Source: CAWEPK01 sp963835595
Lineage (GTDB): Bacteria > Desulfobacterota > Syntrophorhabdia > Syntrophorhabdales > WCHB1-27
Reading direction: 5' to 3'
Length of the DNA: 64,000 nt
NCBI GenBank assembly: GCA_963835595.1
Contig: CAWIGL010000002.1
Coordinates: 1 to 64,000 of the forward strand
The notes under the pieces were generated by a model. That model was not told the origin of the DNA. It did not search any database and saw nothing but the letters and a program-made list of their open reading frames with translations. Positions within the stretch are counted from its first letter, which is position 1. The number at the start of each line of letters is the position of its first letter. Both the position numbers and the translations under genes were made by a program. Shown here in pieces: positions 42,827-51,593 of this stretch.

Positions 42827-43636
42827 ATGAACACGAAAGATTATTACGGCGTGCTCGATATCGAAAAGGGGGCAAGCCCCCAGGAGGTCAAGGAGGCCTA
42901 CCGGAAGCTCGCCTTCCGGTATCACCCCGACAGGAACGCAGGCGAGGCGGCGGCCGTCGAGAGGATGAAGGAGATAAACGAGGCGTACGCCGTGCTCTCC
43001 GACCCGGAAAAACGGGCCAGGTACGACCTGATGCGCGAGCAGTACGGCGCTTCCGCTTACGACCGCTTTAGGCAGAGCTATTCCGAGCAGGACATTTTCA
43101 GGAACTCAGACATCGGCCAGGTCTTCGAGGAGATGGCGCGCAGCTTCGGCTTCCGGGGCTTTGAGGAGGTTTTCCGCGACGCCCACGGCCGTTACCGGAC
43201 GACCGAGTTCAGGGGGCCGGGCATATTCGGCAAATTCGTCATTTTCGGCCCAGGGACGGGCTGGGGCGGCCGCGGAGAACGCGAGGTCCCCGGGCAGGGC
43301 GCAGCAGGGCGCGGCTTAACCGGACAGCCCGGCATACTGGCCAGGGCGATGGGCGCCCTCGGCCGCTTTGCATTGAAGAAGATCATGGGCGCAGCGCAGG
43401 GGGGCGACGTCCACGACACGCTCACCCTCGACGAGCGCGAGGCGGCGGCGGGAGGGCGCGTGGACTACCTGGACCAGAGGAGCGGGCGGCGGCTCGCGCT
43501 CACCATCCCGCCGGGCATCAAGGGCGGCCAATCCGTCCGGCTGCGCGGGATGGGGCGCGGCGGGGGCGACCTCTATCTGAAGGTTGAGATCAGGCGGTCG
43601 GTGGCAAGAAGGTTGAAAGAGCTTTTGAAGCTGTAA
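42827..43636 (+). CDS. DnaJ/CbpA-like co-chaperone
   Basis: 269 residues. J domain at 1-70 with HPD at residues 33-35 (RYHPDRN). No Cys-rich zinc-finger is present. A Gly-containing linker leads to a C-terminal substrate-binding segment (DTLTLDEREAAAGGRVDYLDQRSG, LTIPPGIKGGQSVRLRGMG) covering only one of the two usual beta domains. This is closer to CbpA-like or DnaJ-related proteins than to DnaJ. It would stimulate DnaK. The YbaK-type gene follows after 28 nt, probably cotranscribed. Confidence 0.88.
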   Translation: MNTKDYYGVLDIEKGASPQEVKEAYRKLAFRYHPDRNAGEAAAVERMKEINEAYAVLSDPEKRARYDLMREQYGASAYDRFRQSYSEQDIFRNSDIGQVFEEMARSFGFRGFEEVFRDAHGRYRTTEFRGPGIFGKFVIFGPGTGWGGRGEREVPGQGAAGRGLTGQPGILARAMGALGRFALKKIMGAAQGGDVHDTLTLDEREAAAGGRVDYLDQRSGRRLALTIPPGIKGGQSVRLRGMGRGGGDLYLKVEIRRSVARRLKELLKL

Positions 43637-43664
43637 CAATCGGGTCGATGGGGCGGGGGACAGA

Positions 43665-44171
43665 ATGACAAAAGACAGGCTCCCTTCCACACCGGCGGTC
43701 CGCGCGCTGCGGGAGAGCGGCGTCGCGTTCACCGAGCACCCTTACAGATACGAGGACAGGGGAGGCATGGCGGTCTGTGCGAGGGAGCTTCACGTCGACG
43801 AGCACAGCGTCATAAAGACGCTCGTGATGGAAGACGAGGCGAGGCGGCCCCTCGTCGTGCTGATGCACGGGGATGAAGAGGTCTCGACGAAGGAGCTGGC
43901 CCGCCTGCTCGGTGTGAAGCGGGTCGCGCCGTGCACGGCCGAGACCGCGCAAAGACAGACGGGCTACCTTGTGGGCGGCATCTCGCCCTTCGGCGCGCGC
44001 AAGGCAATGCCCGTCCACATGGAGGAGACGATACTCACCCTTCCGAGGGTATACATAAACGGCGGCAGACGGGGCCTTTTGGTCGGCCTCGACCCCCGGG
44101 ACCTCGTCCGCATCCTGAAACCCACACTCGTCAAGGTCGGCATCACAGGCGACGCCCACGGCAAGGCGTAA
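43665..44171 (+). CDS. ybaK: YbaK-type Cys-tRNA(Pro)/aminoacyl-tRNA deacylase
   Basis: 168 residues. STPAVRALRESGVAFTEHPYRYED, SVIKTLVMED, the VGGISPFGARKAMPVHME loop and YINGGRRGLLVGLDPRDL match the YbaK/EbsC family, which clears Cys from mischarged tRNA(Pro). The conserved Lys (VIKTL) is present. In the same orientation as the DnaJ-like gene and probably on its transcript. Confidence 0.9.
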   Translation: MTKDRLPSTPAVRALRESGVAFTEHPYRYEDRGGMAVCARELHVDEHSVIKTLVMEDEARRPLVVLMHGDEEVSTKELARLLGVKRVAPCTAETAQRQTGYLVGGISPFGARKAMPVHMEETILTLPRVYINGGRRGLLVGLDPRDLVRILKPTLVKVGITGDAHGKA

Positions 44172-44225
44172 TCGCCGGCAAACGCCTGATCGCAGCTCCA
44201 ACGAACAAAAACGATAAGGTTATTC

Positions 44226-44255
44226 TTGCCGCTTTGGAAAAAGTTGTGGCATAAT
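44226..44255 (+). promoter_or_regulatory. Likely promoter of the secreted hypothetical gene
   Basis: TTGCCG (44226-44231), 18-bp spacer, CATAAT (44250-44255), 40 bp before the ATG. Confidence 0.4.
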
Positions 44256-44294
44256 CAGGGACGACATTGCACCGAACGATAAGGAGAGCCGCCT

Positions 44295-45173
44295 ATGGCC
44301 AGACAGAATCTCTTTGCCTTCCTTCCAATCCTGGTCGCCCTCGCGCTTTGCATGACGCGGCCGTCCCCGGCGCTGGCGCGCCTGAACCTGCCGGAGGCGG
44401 AAGGGTCGGCAACGATAGAAGGGCAGGACCACCAGGTCCTGAAGGAAGTTTTTTTGCGACTCGGCCGGGGCGAGACGGAGCAGCTCCCTGCCGGGCCTGT
44501 TAGGCAGATACTGCTTGACGCCTTGCCCGAAGCCTACAAAAAGGGCTGCACGGAGATGGTGGCCCGGTGGGGAGAGCAGGCGGCAGGGACGGCCGCCATG
44601 TCGGTTGGCGTGCTGCACGTGGAGGCCAGAGGCGAGGAAAGGCCCATCCAGGCGTTCCTCTCCTACGGGTGCTTCTCGACCGCCCCCGAATACGAGGGCA
44701 AGTTCCGCGACGAGCGGCTGGCCTTGCTCACAGTGGACCGCACAGCGTCGCGCATCGTGATGATGCCCGACGATAAGGATTGCGAGGACTGCTCGGTGAT
44801 GACCCGGATACTGCGGGAGAAGGACGTCCGCATCGGCAGGCGGAGCGTAGTGGGCCTGGGCTTCGTCAAGACGGGCGAGAACCCGTGCTGCCGGAAGGAC
44901 CCTGCCAGGAAGGAGCGGGTATATTTCTACGTCTTCGACGAGGCAGGCGTCAAGCGGGCCGGGTCGGTCCTGAAAAGACTGGAAGAATACGCAGGGGGGG
45001 CGGATGGCGAGAGGACCGTCTACAGCGCGGCCGTCATCTTCAAGAAGGACATGCGGGGGAGCATCGTCGGCATCCTTGCGCCCTATACGCTGATGAAGGG
45101 CGCGGGGCAGGTCGATAGGGGCATGATACGGTACGAATGGGACGGCGCGAAGCTCGAATTCGTTAAGCACTAG
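44295..45173 (+). CDS. Secreted hypothetical protein
   Basis: 292 residues. Signal peptide LFAFLPILVALALCMTRPSPALA, then a soluble domain with paired cysteines (DCEDC and NPCC) besides single ones (KGC, YGC), compatible with disulfides in the periplasm. No family recognised. It contains charged, ordered segments (LLTVDRTASRIVMMPDDKD, VYFYVFDEAGVKRAG). It has its own promoter-like sequence and no operon partner. Confidence 0.65.
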   Translation: MARQNLFAFLPILVALALCMTRPSPALARLNLPEAEGSATIEGQDHQVLKEVFLRLGRGETEQLPAGPVRQILLDALPEAYKKGCTEMVARWGEQAAGTAAMSVGVLHVEARGEERPIQAFLSYGCFSTAPEYEGKFRDERLALLTVDRTASRIVMMPDDKDCEDCSVMTRILREKDVRIGRRSVVGLGFVKTGENPCCRKDPARKERVYFYVFDEAGVKRAGSVLKRLEEYAGGADGERTVYSAAVIFKKDMRGSIVGILAPYTLMKGAGQVDRGMIRYEWDGAKLEFVKH

Positions 45174-45231
45174 GACGGTAAGGCGTCCATTAAGGACCCG
45201 AATGGAGCGCCGCCTCCCTTGCAACTTTTTG

Positions 45232-45261
45232 TTGACAATGGTAGACTGATTTTACTAACAT
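45232..45261 (+). promoter_or_regulatory. Likely promoter of the CDC48-GntR genes
   Basis: TTGACA (45232-45237), 18-bp spacer, TAACAT (45256-45261), 57 bp before the preferred ATG. Confidence 0.55.
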
Positions 45262-45317
45262 AAGATTAACATATCATCTGATGTTTGAACGGCAAATCCT
45301 TTCGTAGCAAAGAGCTT

Positions 45318-47459
45318 ATGGAGCCGAGCGTAGAGCTGAAGGTAGTCGAGGCGGTCACCGACGACGTGGCAAAAGGGATCGCCCGGCTCACCGAGAACGG
45401 GATGAAGCTTCTGGGCGCGGTCCTTGGCGACGTGATCGAGATCGCCGGGGAGAGGACGACAGTAGCCCGCGTCGCAGGGACGCTGGCGCCATCCGGGGCG
45501 CGCGCCATAGGGATCGACGGCCTCACTCGGGAGAACGCGGGCGCCCATCCGGGAAGCAGCGTCAGGGTCCGCAAGGTCCGCCGCAAGACGGCCGAAACAG
45601 TAGTTATCACCCCTCTCGATCCCTCGGCCGTCCTTCCCGAGGAGCAGGACCTCCACCATTTCGCCATGCTGCTCCAGGGCCTCGCAGTCATAGCCGGGGA
45701 CAAGGTCAACATACCTGTGCTCGGCGGGAAGCCCCGCCTTTTCACCGTTGAGGGCACCTCGCCGGGCGGCGGCGTCATCATAAACCAGAGAAGCAGGTTC
45801 GTCCTCAAGAAGGGCGATTATGCGCCGGATGCGCCGGCCCGCGTCACGTACGACGAGATAGGCGGGCTGGACGACGAGCTGCGCCTCGTCCGTGAGATGG
45901 TCGAGCTGCCCCTGCGGTATGCCGATGTCTTCGACAAGCTGGGCGTCGAGGCGCCTAAAGGGGTCTTGCTCTACGGGCCGCCGGGCACGGGCAAGACGCT
46001 GATCGCCCGCGCCATAGCGGGCGAGAGCGGCCTGCACTTCATAAGGGTCAACGGCCCTGAGATCATCCACAAGTTCTACGGCGAGAGCGAGGCGAGGCTG
46101 CGGGAGATCTTCGAGGAGGCCGCCCAAAAGGCGCCGAGCGTGATCTTTATCGACGAGATCGACGCCATAGCGCCCAAGCGGGCGGAGGTGCTGGGGGACG
46201 TCGAGAAGCGCGTCGTCGCCCAGTTGCTCGCCCTGATGGACGGCATGGTCCGAAGGGGACAGGTGGTCGTCATCGGGGCGACGAACATACCGGAAACGAT
46301 AGACCCCGCCCTTCGGAGGCCGGGCCGCTTCGACCGGGAGATCGTAATCCCCGTGCCGAACGCGGAAGGCCGCCTGTCGATCCTGCGCATCCACAGCCGC
46401 CGAATGCCGCTCTCGAAAGACGTCGACCTCGCCCGGCTCTCGACGATCACCCACGCCTTCGTCGGCGCCGACCTGGAGGCCCTCTGCAAGGAGGCGGGCA
46501 TGGTGGCGGTGCGGCGCTACCTGTCGCTCGAAGGCGCAAAAAGCGGCGTCGATGAGTCAATCGCGGCCGACGGTATGCGCATCACGATGGACGATTTCCT
46601 GAAAGGCCTGAGGGCGGTTGAGCCTACCGCGACGAGGGAGATATCGACGGAACGGTCGAACGTCACCTGGCAGGACATCGGCGGCCTGAAGGAGATAAGG
46701 GAGGCCCTCGCCTCCATCATAGACTGGCCCGCCAGATACCCCGACCTTTTCGCATCGGCGCGGGTCATGCCCCCGCGGGGGATACTCTTTTCCGGGCCGT
46801 CCGGCACGGGAAAGACGCTGACCGCGAAGGCCCTCGCAGGCGAGACGGGCCTCAACTTCATCTCCATAAGCGTCCCCATACTTTTCTCGAAATGGCTGGG
46901 CGAGTCCGAGAAGGCACTCCACCAGATATTCAAGAAGGCGAAGCAGTCGGCCCCCTGCATACTCTTCTTCGACGACATCGACAGCCTCTCAGTGAGGCGC
47001 ACGGCGGCCTCCGAAGGCGAGGCCGTGGCGGAGCGCATGGCGAGCCAGCTCTTCAACGAGCTGGACAACCTGAGCGACCTTTCGCAGGTGATCGTCCTCG
47101 GCGCGACCAACAGGCCCGATTTGCTCGACCCAGGACTGACGCGCTCGGGGAGGCTCGACTACGTCCTCGATTTCCCCTTGCCCTCGCACGAGGACCGCGT
47201 CGATATCTTCCGCGTCCACGCGAAGGGCAGGCCGCTAGCCCCAGGCATCGACCTCGCCGAGCTCGCCGCGCTTGCCGAAGGGCTTTCCGGCTCCGACATC
47301 GCGGCGGTCTGCCGGAGCGCCGCGATGACGGCCATAAGCAGGTGCATCGGGGACGGCAGGCAACCGAAAGGCGCCGGAGGCGTGCTCATCACGATGGACC
47401 TTTTTAGAACGGCCATAAAAAAAGCCAGGGGTCGGGCGGCAGGTCAGGGGAGGGGGTAA
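45318..47459 (+). CDS. CDC48/VAT-type AAA+ ATPase
   Basis: 713 residues from ATG 45318; a frame from 45285 adds 11 residues. CDC48_N-like double-psi barrel (1-100) and CDC48_2 region (to about 185) precede two AAA modules. D1 has GPPGTGKT (about 220) and FIDEIDAIAP. D2 has GPSGTGKT (about 492), and its Walker B reads LFFDDIDSL, so the usual catalytic Glu is Asp553. Arg-finger segments (LRRPGRFD and LTRSGRLD) are kept. The hexamer unfolds proteins. This family is commonest in archaea but also occurs in bacteria. Its stop overlaps the GntR start by 1 nt. Confidence 0.93.
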   Translation: MEPSVELKVVEAVTDDVAKGIARLTENGMKLLGAVLGDVIEIAGERTTVARVAGTLAPSGARAIGIDGLTRENAGAHPGSSVRVRKVRRKTAETVVITPLDPSAVLPEEQDLHHFAMLLQGLAVIAGDKVNIPVLGGKPRLFTVEGTSPGGGVIINQRSRFVLKKGDYAPDAPARVTYDEIGGLDDELRLVREMVELPLRYADVFDKLGVEAPKGVLLYGPPGTGKTLIARAIAGESGLHFIRVNGPEIIHKFYGESEARLREIFEEAAQKAPSVIFIDEIDAIAPKRAEVLGDVEKRVVAQLLALMDGMVRRGQVVVIGATNIPETIDPALRRPGRFDREIVIPVPNAEGRLSILRIHSRRMPLSKDVDLARLSTITHAFVGADLEALCKEAGMVAVRRYLSLEGAKSGVDESIAADGMRITMDDFLKGLRAVEPTATREISTERSNVTWQDIGGLKEIREALASIIDWPARYPDLFASARVMPPRGILFSGPSGTGKTLTAKALAGETGLNFISISVPILFSKWLGESEKALHQIFKKAKQSAPCILFFDDIDSLSVRRTAASEGEAVAERMASQLFNELDNLSDLSQVIVLGATNRPDLLDPGLTRSGRLDYVLDFPLPSHEDRVDIFRVHAKGRPLAPGIDLAELAALAEGLSGSDIAAVCRSAAMTAISRCIGDGRQPKGAGGVLITMDLFRTAIKKARGRAAGQGRG

Positions 47460-48160
47460 TGCTGAAGGCAGTAAGGAAAAGGCGCGCCTACGAAGACATC
47501 GTCGATCAGATTTTCAGGCTCATAGAGAAGGGCAAGCTCCGGCGCGGCGACCAGCTCCCCGTGGAGAAGGAGCTCTCCGAGACGTTCAAGGTGTCGAGGC
47601 TCACCGTGCGGGAGGCGATCCTTTCCCTGGAGACGATGAAGCTCGTTGACAGGCGGCAGGGGAACGGCACCTACGTGATCGCGTCGAGCGAAGAGGCGCT
47701 CGTCAAGCCGCTCGCCGCGGCCCTCGTGCAGGAGAAGGACAGCCTCCTCGATGTCTTCGCCGTGAGGGAGATCATCGAGCCGGAGATCGCGCGGCTGGCT
47801 ACGGGCAACGCGACGCCGGAACATATCGCGGGGCTGGAGCGCATCCTGGAAATCCAGGAGAATGAGCTTGCGAACAGGAACAACCGGGTGAATGCGAGCT
47901 TCCACCGGGAGCTGGCCAAGATGGCAAGGAACAAGGTCCTGGAAAGGCTCCTCTTCGCGCTCATGGACACCCTAGCGGCCGCGGGGGAGAAATATTCACA
48001 GACGGAGGAGCGGAGGCGGAAATCGCTCCAGGGCCACCGGCAGATACTCCTTGCGGTGCAGACCGGCGAGAAGGACGCGGCGGGGCGGGCGATGCGCCTG
48101 CACCTGCGCGAGGTGGAAAATGTGCTATTCAGGAAAGGAGGTAGAGACGAAAGGGCATAG
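47459..48160 (+). CDS. GntR/FadR-family transcriptional regulator
   Basis: 233 residues. Winged helix (YEDIVDQIFRLIEKGKLRRGDQLPVEKELSETFKVSRLTVREAI) and FCD ligand domain with DVFAVREIIEPEIARLA and a His-containing metal site (SFHRELA, GHRQILLA, MRLHL). FCD proteins sense small organic acids. It starts in the stop of the CDC48 gene and is 72 nt upstream of the oxalate-type oxidoreductase genes, so it is the likely regulator of that operon. Confidence 0.9.
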   Translation: MLKAVRKRRAYEDIVDQIFRLIEKGKLRRGDQLPVEKELSETFKVSRLTVREAILSLETMKLVDRRQGNGTYVIASSEEALVKPLAAALVQEKDSLLDVFAVREIIEPEIARLATGNATPEHIAGLERILEIQENELANRNNRVNASFHRELAKMARNKVLERLLFALMDTLAAAGEKYSQTEERRRKSLQGHRQILLAVQTGEKDAAGRAMRLHLREVENVLFRKGGRDERA

Positions 48161-48232
48161 ACGAGAAACAAGAGGTTTCAACGGTTTAATCGAGGGGTTT
48201 ACTGACAAACCTTAACAAAGGAGGTAAGAGGT

Positions 48233-48871
48233 ATGGCTAAAGTGACCGAGATAACGGTCTGGACGAGGGGGGTGGTGATGGACAAGGAAGCCCGCGACGT
48301 CGCCAACGCCTTCGCCCAGGCAGCGAAGGCCGAAGGCAAGTTCGTCCAGGCTTTCGACAACTACGAGGACCTCCCCGACCGCGTGATGGTGACGACGAGG
48401 AAGTACGCGCGGATCAGCGACGAGGAGATCGAGATGAAGTACCTTTACACGAACGCCAATCCCGACGTGGTCGTCGTCATCGAGCCGACCATCGTGAAAG
48501 GCATCAACGTGCTTAAAGGGATGCCCCAGGGCGGCCTCCTCGTCATCAACACCTCCCGGCCCATCGACTACATGCTCCAGTTCATCCCGAACGTGGACAT
48601 CCTGGGCGCGATAGCGACGGTCGACGCGGACGGCATCTCCGGCATCCGCACCGTCGATTTTTCGGGGTCGGAAGGCGGGGTCGATACTTCGGGCCTGGGG
48701 GCGGGCATCGCGGCCCCCGTACTCGGCGCGATGGCGCGCGTGACCGGCATGGTGAAAAAAGACAGCCTGGCCAGGATCGTCAGCGACGTGGCGGCCCTGG
48801 ACCGCGGCTACAACGAGGTGAAGCTCCAGAAGTTCCGCAAAGTCAGGTCCCTGTACTCGTGGGGCGGCTGA
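48233..48871 (+). CDS. 2-oxoacid/oxalate:ferredoxin oxidoreductase, gamma subunit
   Basis: 212 residues. Gamma-type domain of the pyruvate:ferredoxin oxidoreductase superfamily (TEITVWTRGVVMDKEARDVANAFAQAAKAEGKFVQAF, GLLVINTSRP, KKDSLARIVSDVA). The usual start GRGGQG is replaced by TRGVVMD, as in divergent members. AAAGGAGG precedes the ATG. First gene of a gamma-delta-alpha-beta set; in the characterised Moorella enzyme gamma and delta are, as I recall, fused, whereas here they are separate. Confidence 0.85.
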   Translation: MAKVTEITVWTRGVVMDKEARDVANAFAQAAKAEGKFVQAFDNYEDLPDRVMVTTRKYARISDEEIEMKYLYTNANPDVVVVIEPTIVKGINVLKGMPQGGLLVINTSRPIDYMLQFIPNVDILGAIATVDADGISGIRTVDFSGSEGGVDTSGLGAGIAAPVLGAMARVTGMVKKDSLARIVSDVAALDRGYNEVKLQKFRKVRSLYSWGG

Positions 48872-48929
48872 GGCAGAGCAAGGGAATGAAAGGTGTGGCG
48901 CCTTCAATTCTTGAGAAAAGGAGATACAT

Positions 48930-49259
48930 ATGGCTATAAAAGTGCCCAAGGATAGGGAAGTGCCCTTCGGGGCGATCACGCCTGCGCCCGTCAGGGAGCA
49001 GGACCTGTTCATAACGTCGAACTGGCGCGCTGTCCGTCCCATCATCGACCACGAGAAGTGCACGCGCTGCTTCACGTGCTACGCGGCGTGCCCTGACGCC
49101 TGCTGGTCTTACAACGAGAAGGAAGACAAGATGGAATGGAACTGGAAGTTCTGCAAGGGCTGCCGGGTATGCATACACGAATGTCCGTCGGATGCCCTGT
49201 CTGCCGCCCCCGAGCTCGATTTCCCGGATGGGGTGGTACGCCTGGAAAAACCTTTTTAA
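48930..49259 (+). CDS. 2-oxoacid/oxalate:ferredoxin oxidoreductase, delta (2x[4Fe-4S]) subunit
   Basis: 109 residues with two ferredoxin motifs, CTRCFTCYAACP and CKGCRVCIHECP, carrying two [4Fe-4S] clusters that pass electrons to ferredoxin. N-terminal extension REVPFGAITPAPVREQDLFITSNWRA is typical of delta subunits. AAAAGGAG upstream. The alpha gene begins 10 nt after the stop. Confidence 0.92.
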   Translation: MAIKVPKDREVPFGAITPAPVREQDLFITSNWRAVRPIIDHEKCTRCFTCYAACPDACWSYNEKEDKMEWNWKFCKGCRVCIHECPSDALSAAPELDFPDGVVRLEKPF

Positions 49260-49269
49260 GGAGGATGTT

Positions 49270-50463
49270 ATGGCCCAAGAAAAAATGCTCAGCGGCTGCG
49301 CGGCAGCGGCGCAAGGGGCTAAATATGCGGAAGTGGAGGTTATCTGCTCCTTCCCGATCCGGCCTTATACCGCGATCATGATGGAGCTTGCGAAGATGGT
49401 CGCCAACGGCGAGCTGGATGCCGAGTTCGTGCACGGCGAGGGCGAGCATGCGCAGCTCTCGGTGGTGCTCGGCGCGTCCGCCTGCGGCGCCCGCGCCTTC
49501 ACGGGCAGCTCGGGCGTCGGCGTCACGTATGCGTTCGAGGTTTACAGCCCGGCTGCCGGCGGCCGTTACCCATTACAGATGGCGATAGCCGACAGGACGC
49601 TCGACCCGCCGGGGGACTTCGGCTCGGAGCACACCGACGCGATGTCCGCGAGGGACCAGGGCTGGCTCATGGGCTGGGCTGCTACGCCGCAGGAGGTCTT
49701 CGACAACACCCTTATCAATTACAGGGTAGGCGAGGACCCGAAGATCATGCTGCCCCAGTTCGTCTGCCAGGACGGCTATTTCCTTTCCCACATACCCGAC
49801 CGCGTCGTGCTGCCCGACATGGCGCAGGTGAGGGAGTTTCTCCCGCCTTATTCGGCGCCCCACCCTTTGAGCCCGACCTGCCCCGTCTCGCACGGTCCGC
49901 AGATCAGGCCGGACCAGGGCGCGCCGATGGACGCGCAGCGGGCTGCGACGTTCTTCGACCTGCCCCCGGTGATCGAAAAGGCCGTGGCCGACTTCAACGC
50001 CATTTTCGGCCGCAGCATGGACCCGTGGCTTGAAACATATATGATCGAGGACGCCGAGGTTGCCTTCTTCATCCAGGGCGCCCACGCGAACACGTGCAAG
50101 AACGCGATAAGGCACCTGAGGGCGCAGGGACTCAAGGCGGGCATGGTCAGGCCCCGCTGGGTCCGTCCGTGGCCCACTACTCAGATAGCGGAGGCGCTGG
50201 CCCACGTCAAGGCGGTTGCCTGCGTGGAGACGAGCACGTCCTACGGCGGCGCCACGAGGGGCGGCAACCTCATACACGAGGTCTGCGCCTCCCTTTACCA
50301 CCTGGACAAAAGGCCGCTTGTCACGTCCTTCATGGCGGGGCTGGGCGGCGACGTGATCCTCCTCGAAGACTTCTACTACATGGCAAAGATCCTGAAGCAG
50401 ACGGTGAAGGAGAAGAAGGCCCGCCAGCTTGCTTACTGGGTGGGCTTCGAGGACGAGACGTAA
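49270..50463 (+). CDS. Probable oxalate oxidoreductase, alpha subunit
   Basis: 397 residues from ATG 49270 (AAGGAGG upstream). The PFOR alpha motif YPITPS is replaced by FPIRPYT, placing Arg at residue 31. Arg109, Asp112 and Phe117 follow in ADRTLDPPGDF. As I recall, Arg31, Arg109, Asp112 and Phe117 are the alpha-subunit active-site residues described for Moorella thermoacetica oxalate oxidoreductase, where two Arg bind oxalate. Oxalate plus ferredoxin would give two CO2 plus reduced ferredoxin. A transporter of the oxalate/formate family follows. If the numbering recollection is wrong, the substrate is still unlikely to be pyruvate because of the missing Thr. Confidence 0.82.
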   Translation: MAQEKMLSGCAAAAQGAKYAEVEVICSFPIRPYTAIMMELAKMVANGELDAEFVHGEGEHAQLSVVLGASACGARAFTGSSGVGVTYAFEVYSPAAGGRYPLQMAIADRTLDPPGDFGSEHTDAMSARDQGWLMGWAATPQEVFDNTLINYRVGEDPKIMLPQFVCQDGYFLSHIPDRVVLPDMAQVREFLPPYSAPHPLSPTCPVSHGPQIRPDQGAPMDAQRAATFFDLPPVIEKAVADFNAIFGRSMDPWLETYMIEDAEVAFFIQGAHANTCKNAIRHLRAQGLKAGMVRPRWVRPWPTTQIAEALAHVKAVACVETSTSYGGATRGGNLIHEVCASLYHLDKRPLVTSFMAGLGGDVILLEDFYYMAKILKQTVKEKKARQLAYWVGFEDET

Positions 50464-50489
50464 GAGCGCATGCGAAAAGGAGGCTGACA

Positions 50490-51476
50490 ATGCAAGAGTT
50501 CAATTACAATAAACAGGTGCTTGAGCCGATCAAATCGATGCGCGGCGCGCCCAGGGAGGAGATGTACGTCCCCGGCCACCGCACGTGCGCGGGATGCGGC
50601 CCGGCCCTCAACTACAGGCTGACGGCGAAGGCGGCGGGAAAGAACACGATATTCGTAGGCCCGACGGGCTGCATGTACGTGGCCAATTCGAGCTATCTCT
50701 GCACGCCGTATGCCGTTTCGTGGATCCATGCGCAGATCACGAACGGCGGGGCGGTGGCCTCCGGCATCGAGGCCGCTTTCAAGATACTGGCCCGCAAGAA
50801 GAAGTACGTCGGGCCGTTCCCCAACGTCATCTGCATGGCGGGCGACGGCGGCTCCGTGGACATCGGCCTCCAGGCCATGTCCGCAATGATGTACAGGGGG
50901 CATGACGCCCTGTTCGTTTGCTACGACAACGAGTCGTACGCCAATACGGGCATCCAGACGTCGCCGACGACGCCCTACGGCGCCCAGACGACATTTACGC
51001 CGCCCGGCAAGGTGATCCCCGAAGGGAAGACGCTCTTCCCGAAGGACCCGCCGCAGCTCGTGATAGGCGGCCACCCGGCGGTCAAGTACGTCGCTACGAC
51101 GAACATCGCCTACCCCGTCGATCTCATGAACAAGGTGCGGAAGGCGCTCAACGTGGAAGGTCCTGCCTTCCTGCATATGTTTGCGCCCTGCCCCAAGGGG
51201 TGGAAGTTCGATGAGAGCCTGACGCTGGAGATGGCGAGGCTCGCGGTGCAGACGGGCATGTGGACGCTCTACGAATGGGAGAACGGGGTCTACAAATATT
51301 CCCACCTGCCGAAGACGTACAAGCCGGTGGACGACTACATGAAGTACCAGGGGCGCTTTGCGCACCTGCTGGCGGAGCATATCGCCAAGATGCAGGCGTT
51401 CGTGGACGAGAAGATAAAGAGGATCAAGGCGATAACGGCGGAGGCCCCGGTGCCGACGCCGAAAAAGAGGGCATAG
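50490..51476 (+). CDS. Probable oxalate oxidoreductase, beta (TPP) subunit
   Basis: 328 residues from ATG 50490 (AAAAGGAGG upstream). Thiamine diphosphate-binding subunit: RTCAGCGPALNYR and GPTGCMYVANS at the start, GDGGSVDIGLQAMSAMMYRGHDALFVCYDNESYANTGIQ is the TPP/Mg motif, and Cys residues (CAGC, plus a downstream Cys) would carry the proximal [4Fe-4S] cluster. C-terminal KRIKAITAEAPVPTPKKRA tail is basic. Last oxidoreductase gene, then a terminator-like hairpin and the MFS gene. Confidence 0.88.
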   Translation: MQEFNYNKQVLEPIKSMRGAPREEMYVPGHRTCAGCGPALNYRLTAKAAGKNTIFVGPTGCMYVANSSYLCTPYAVSWIHAQITNGGAVASGIEAAFKILARKKKYVGPFPNVICMAGDGGSVDIGLQAMSAMMYRGHDALFVCYDNESYANTGIQTSPTTPYGAQTTFTPPGKVIPEGKTLFPKDPPQLVIGGHPAVKYVATTNIAYPVDLMNKVRKALNVEGPAFLHMFAPCPKGWKFDESLTLEMARLAVQTGMWTLYEWENGVYKYSHLPKTYKPVDDYMKYQGRFAHLLAEHIAKMQAFVDEKIKRIKAITAEAPVPTPKKRA

Positions 51477-51514
51477 GCCCGCTGAATGAACTTTTCCGTC
51501 TCCGCATCTGATTT

Positions 51515-51560
51515 AAGAAGGGGCGCTCTGGACCTCATAAGGGGGCAGGGCGCCCTTCTT
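51515..51560 (+). terminator. Terminator-like hairpin after the beta gene
   Basis: AAGAAGGGGCGC (51515-51526) and GCGCCCTTCTT (51550-51560) form a stem with a 23-nt loop, followed by TTAAGTTTTCC. It could partly separate the enzyme genes from the transporter. Confidence 0.5.
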
Positions 51561-51593
51561 TAAGTTTTCCCGCAACGGAAGGGAGGCAGGGTT

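Noticed and set aside
49270..50463. Ordinary pyruvate:ferredoxin oxidoreductase alpha subunit
   Set aside because: The YPITPS Thr is replaced by Arg and a second Arg lies at 109, unlike pyruvate-type enzymes; the second operon at 60 kb has the standard motif.
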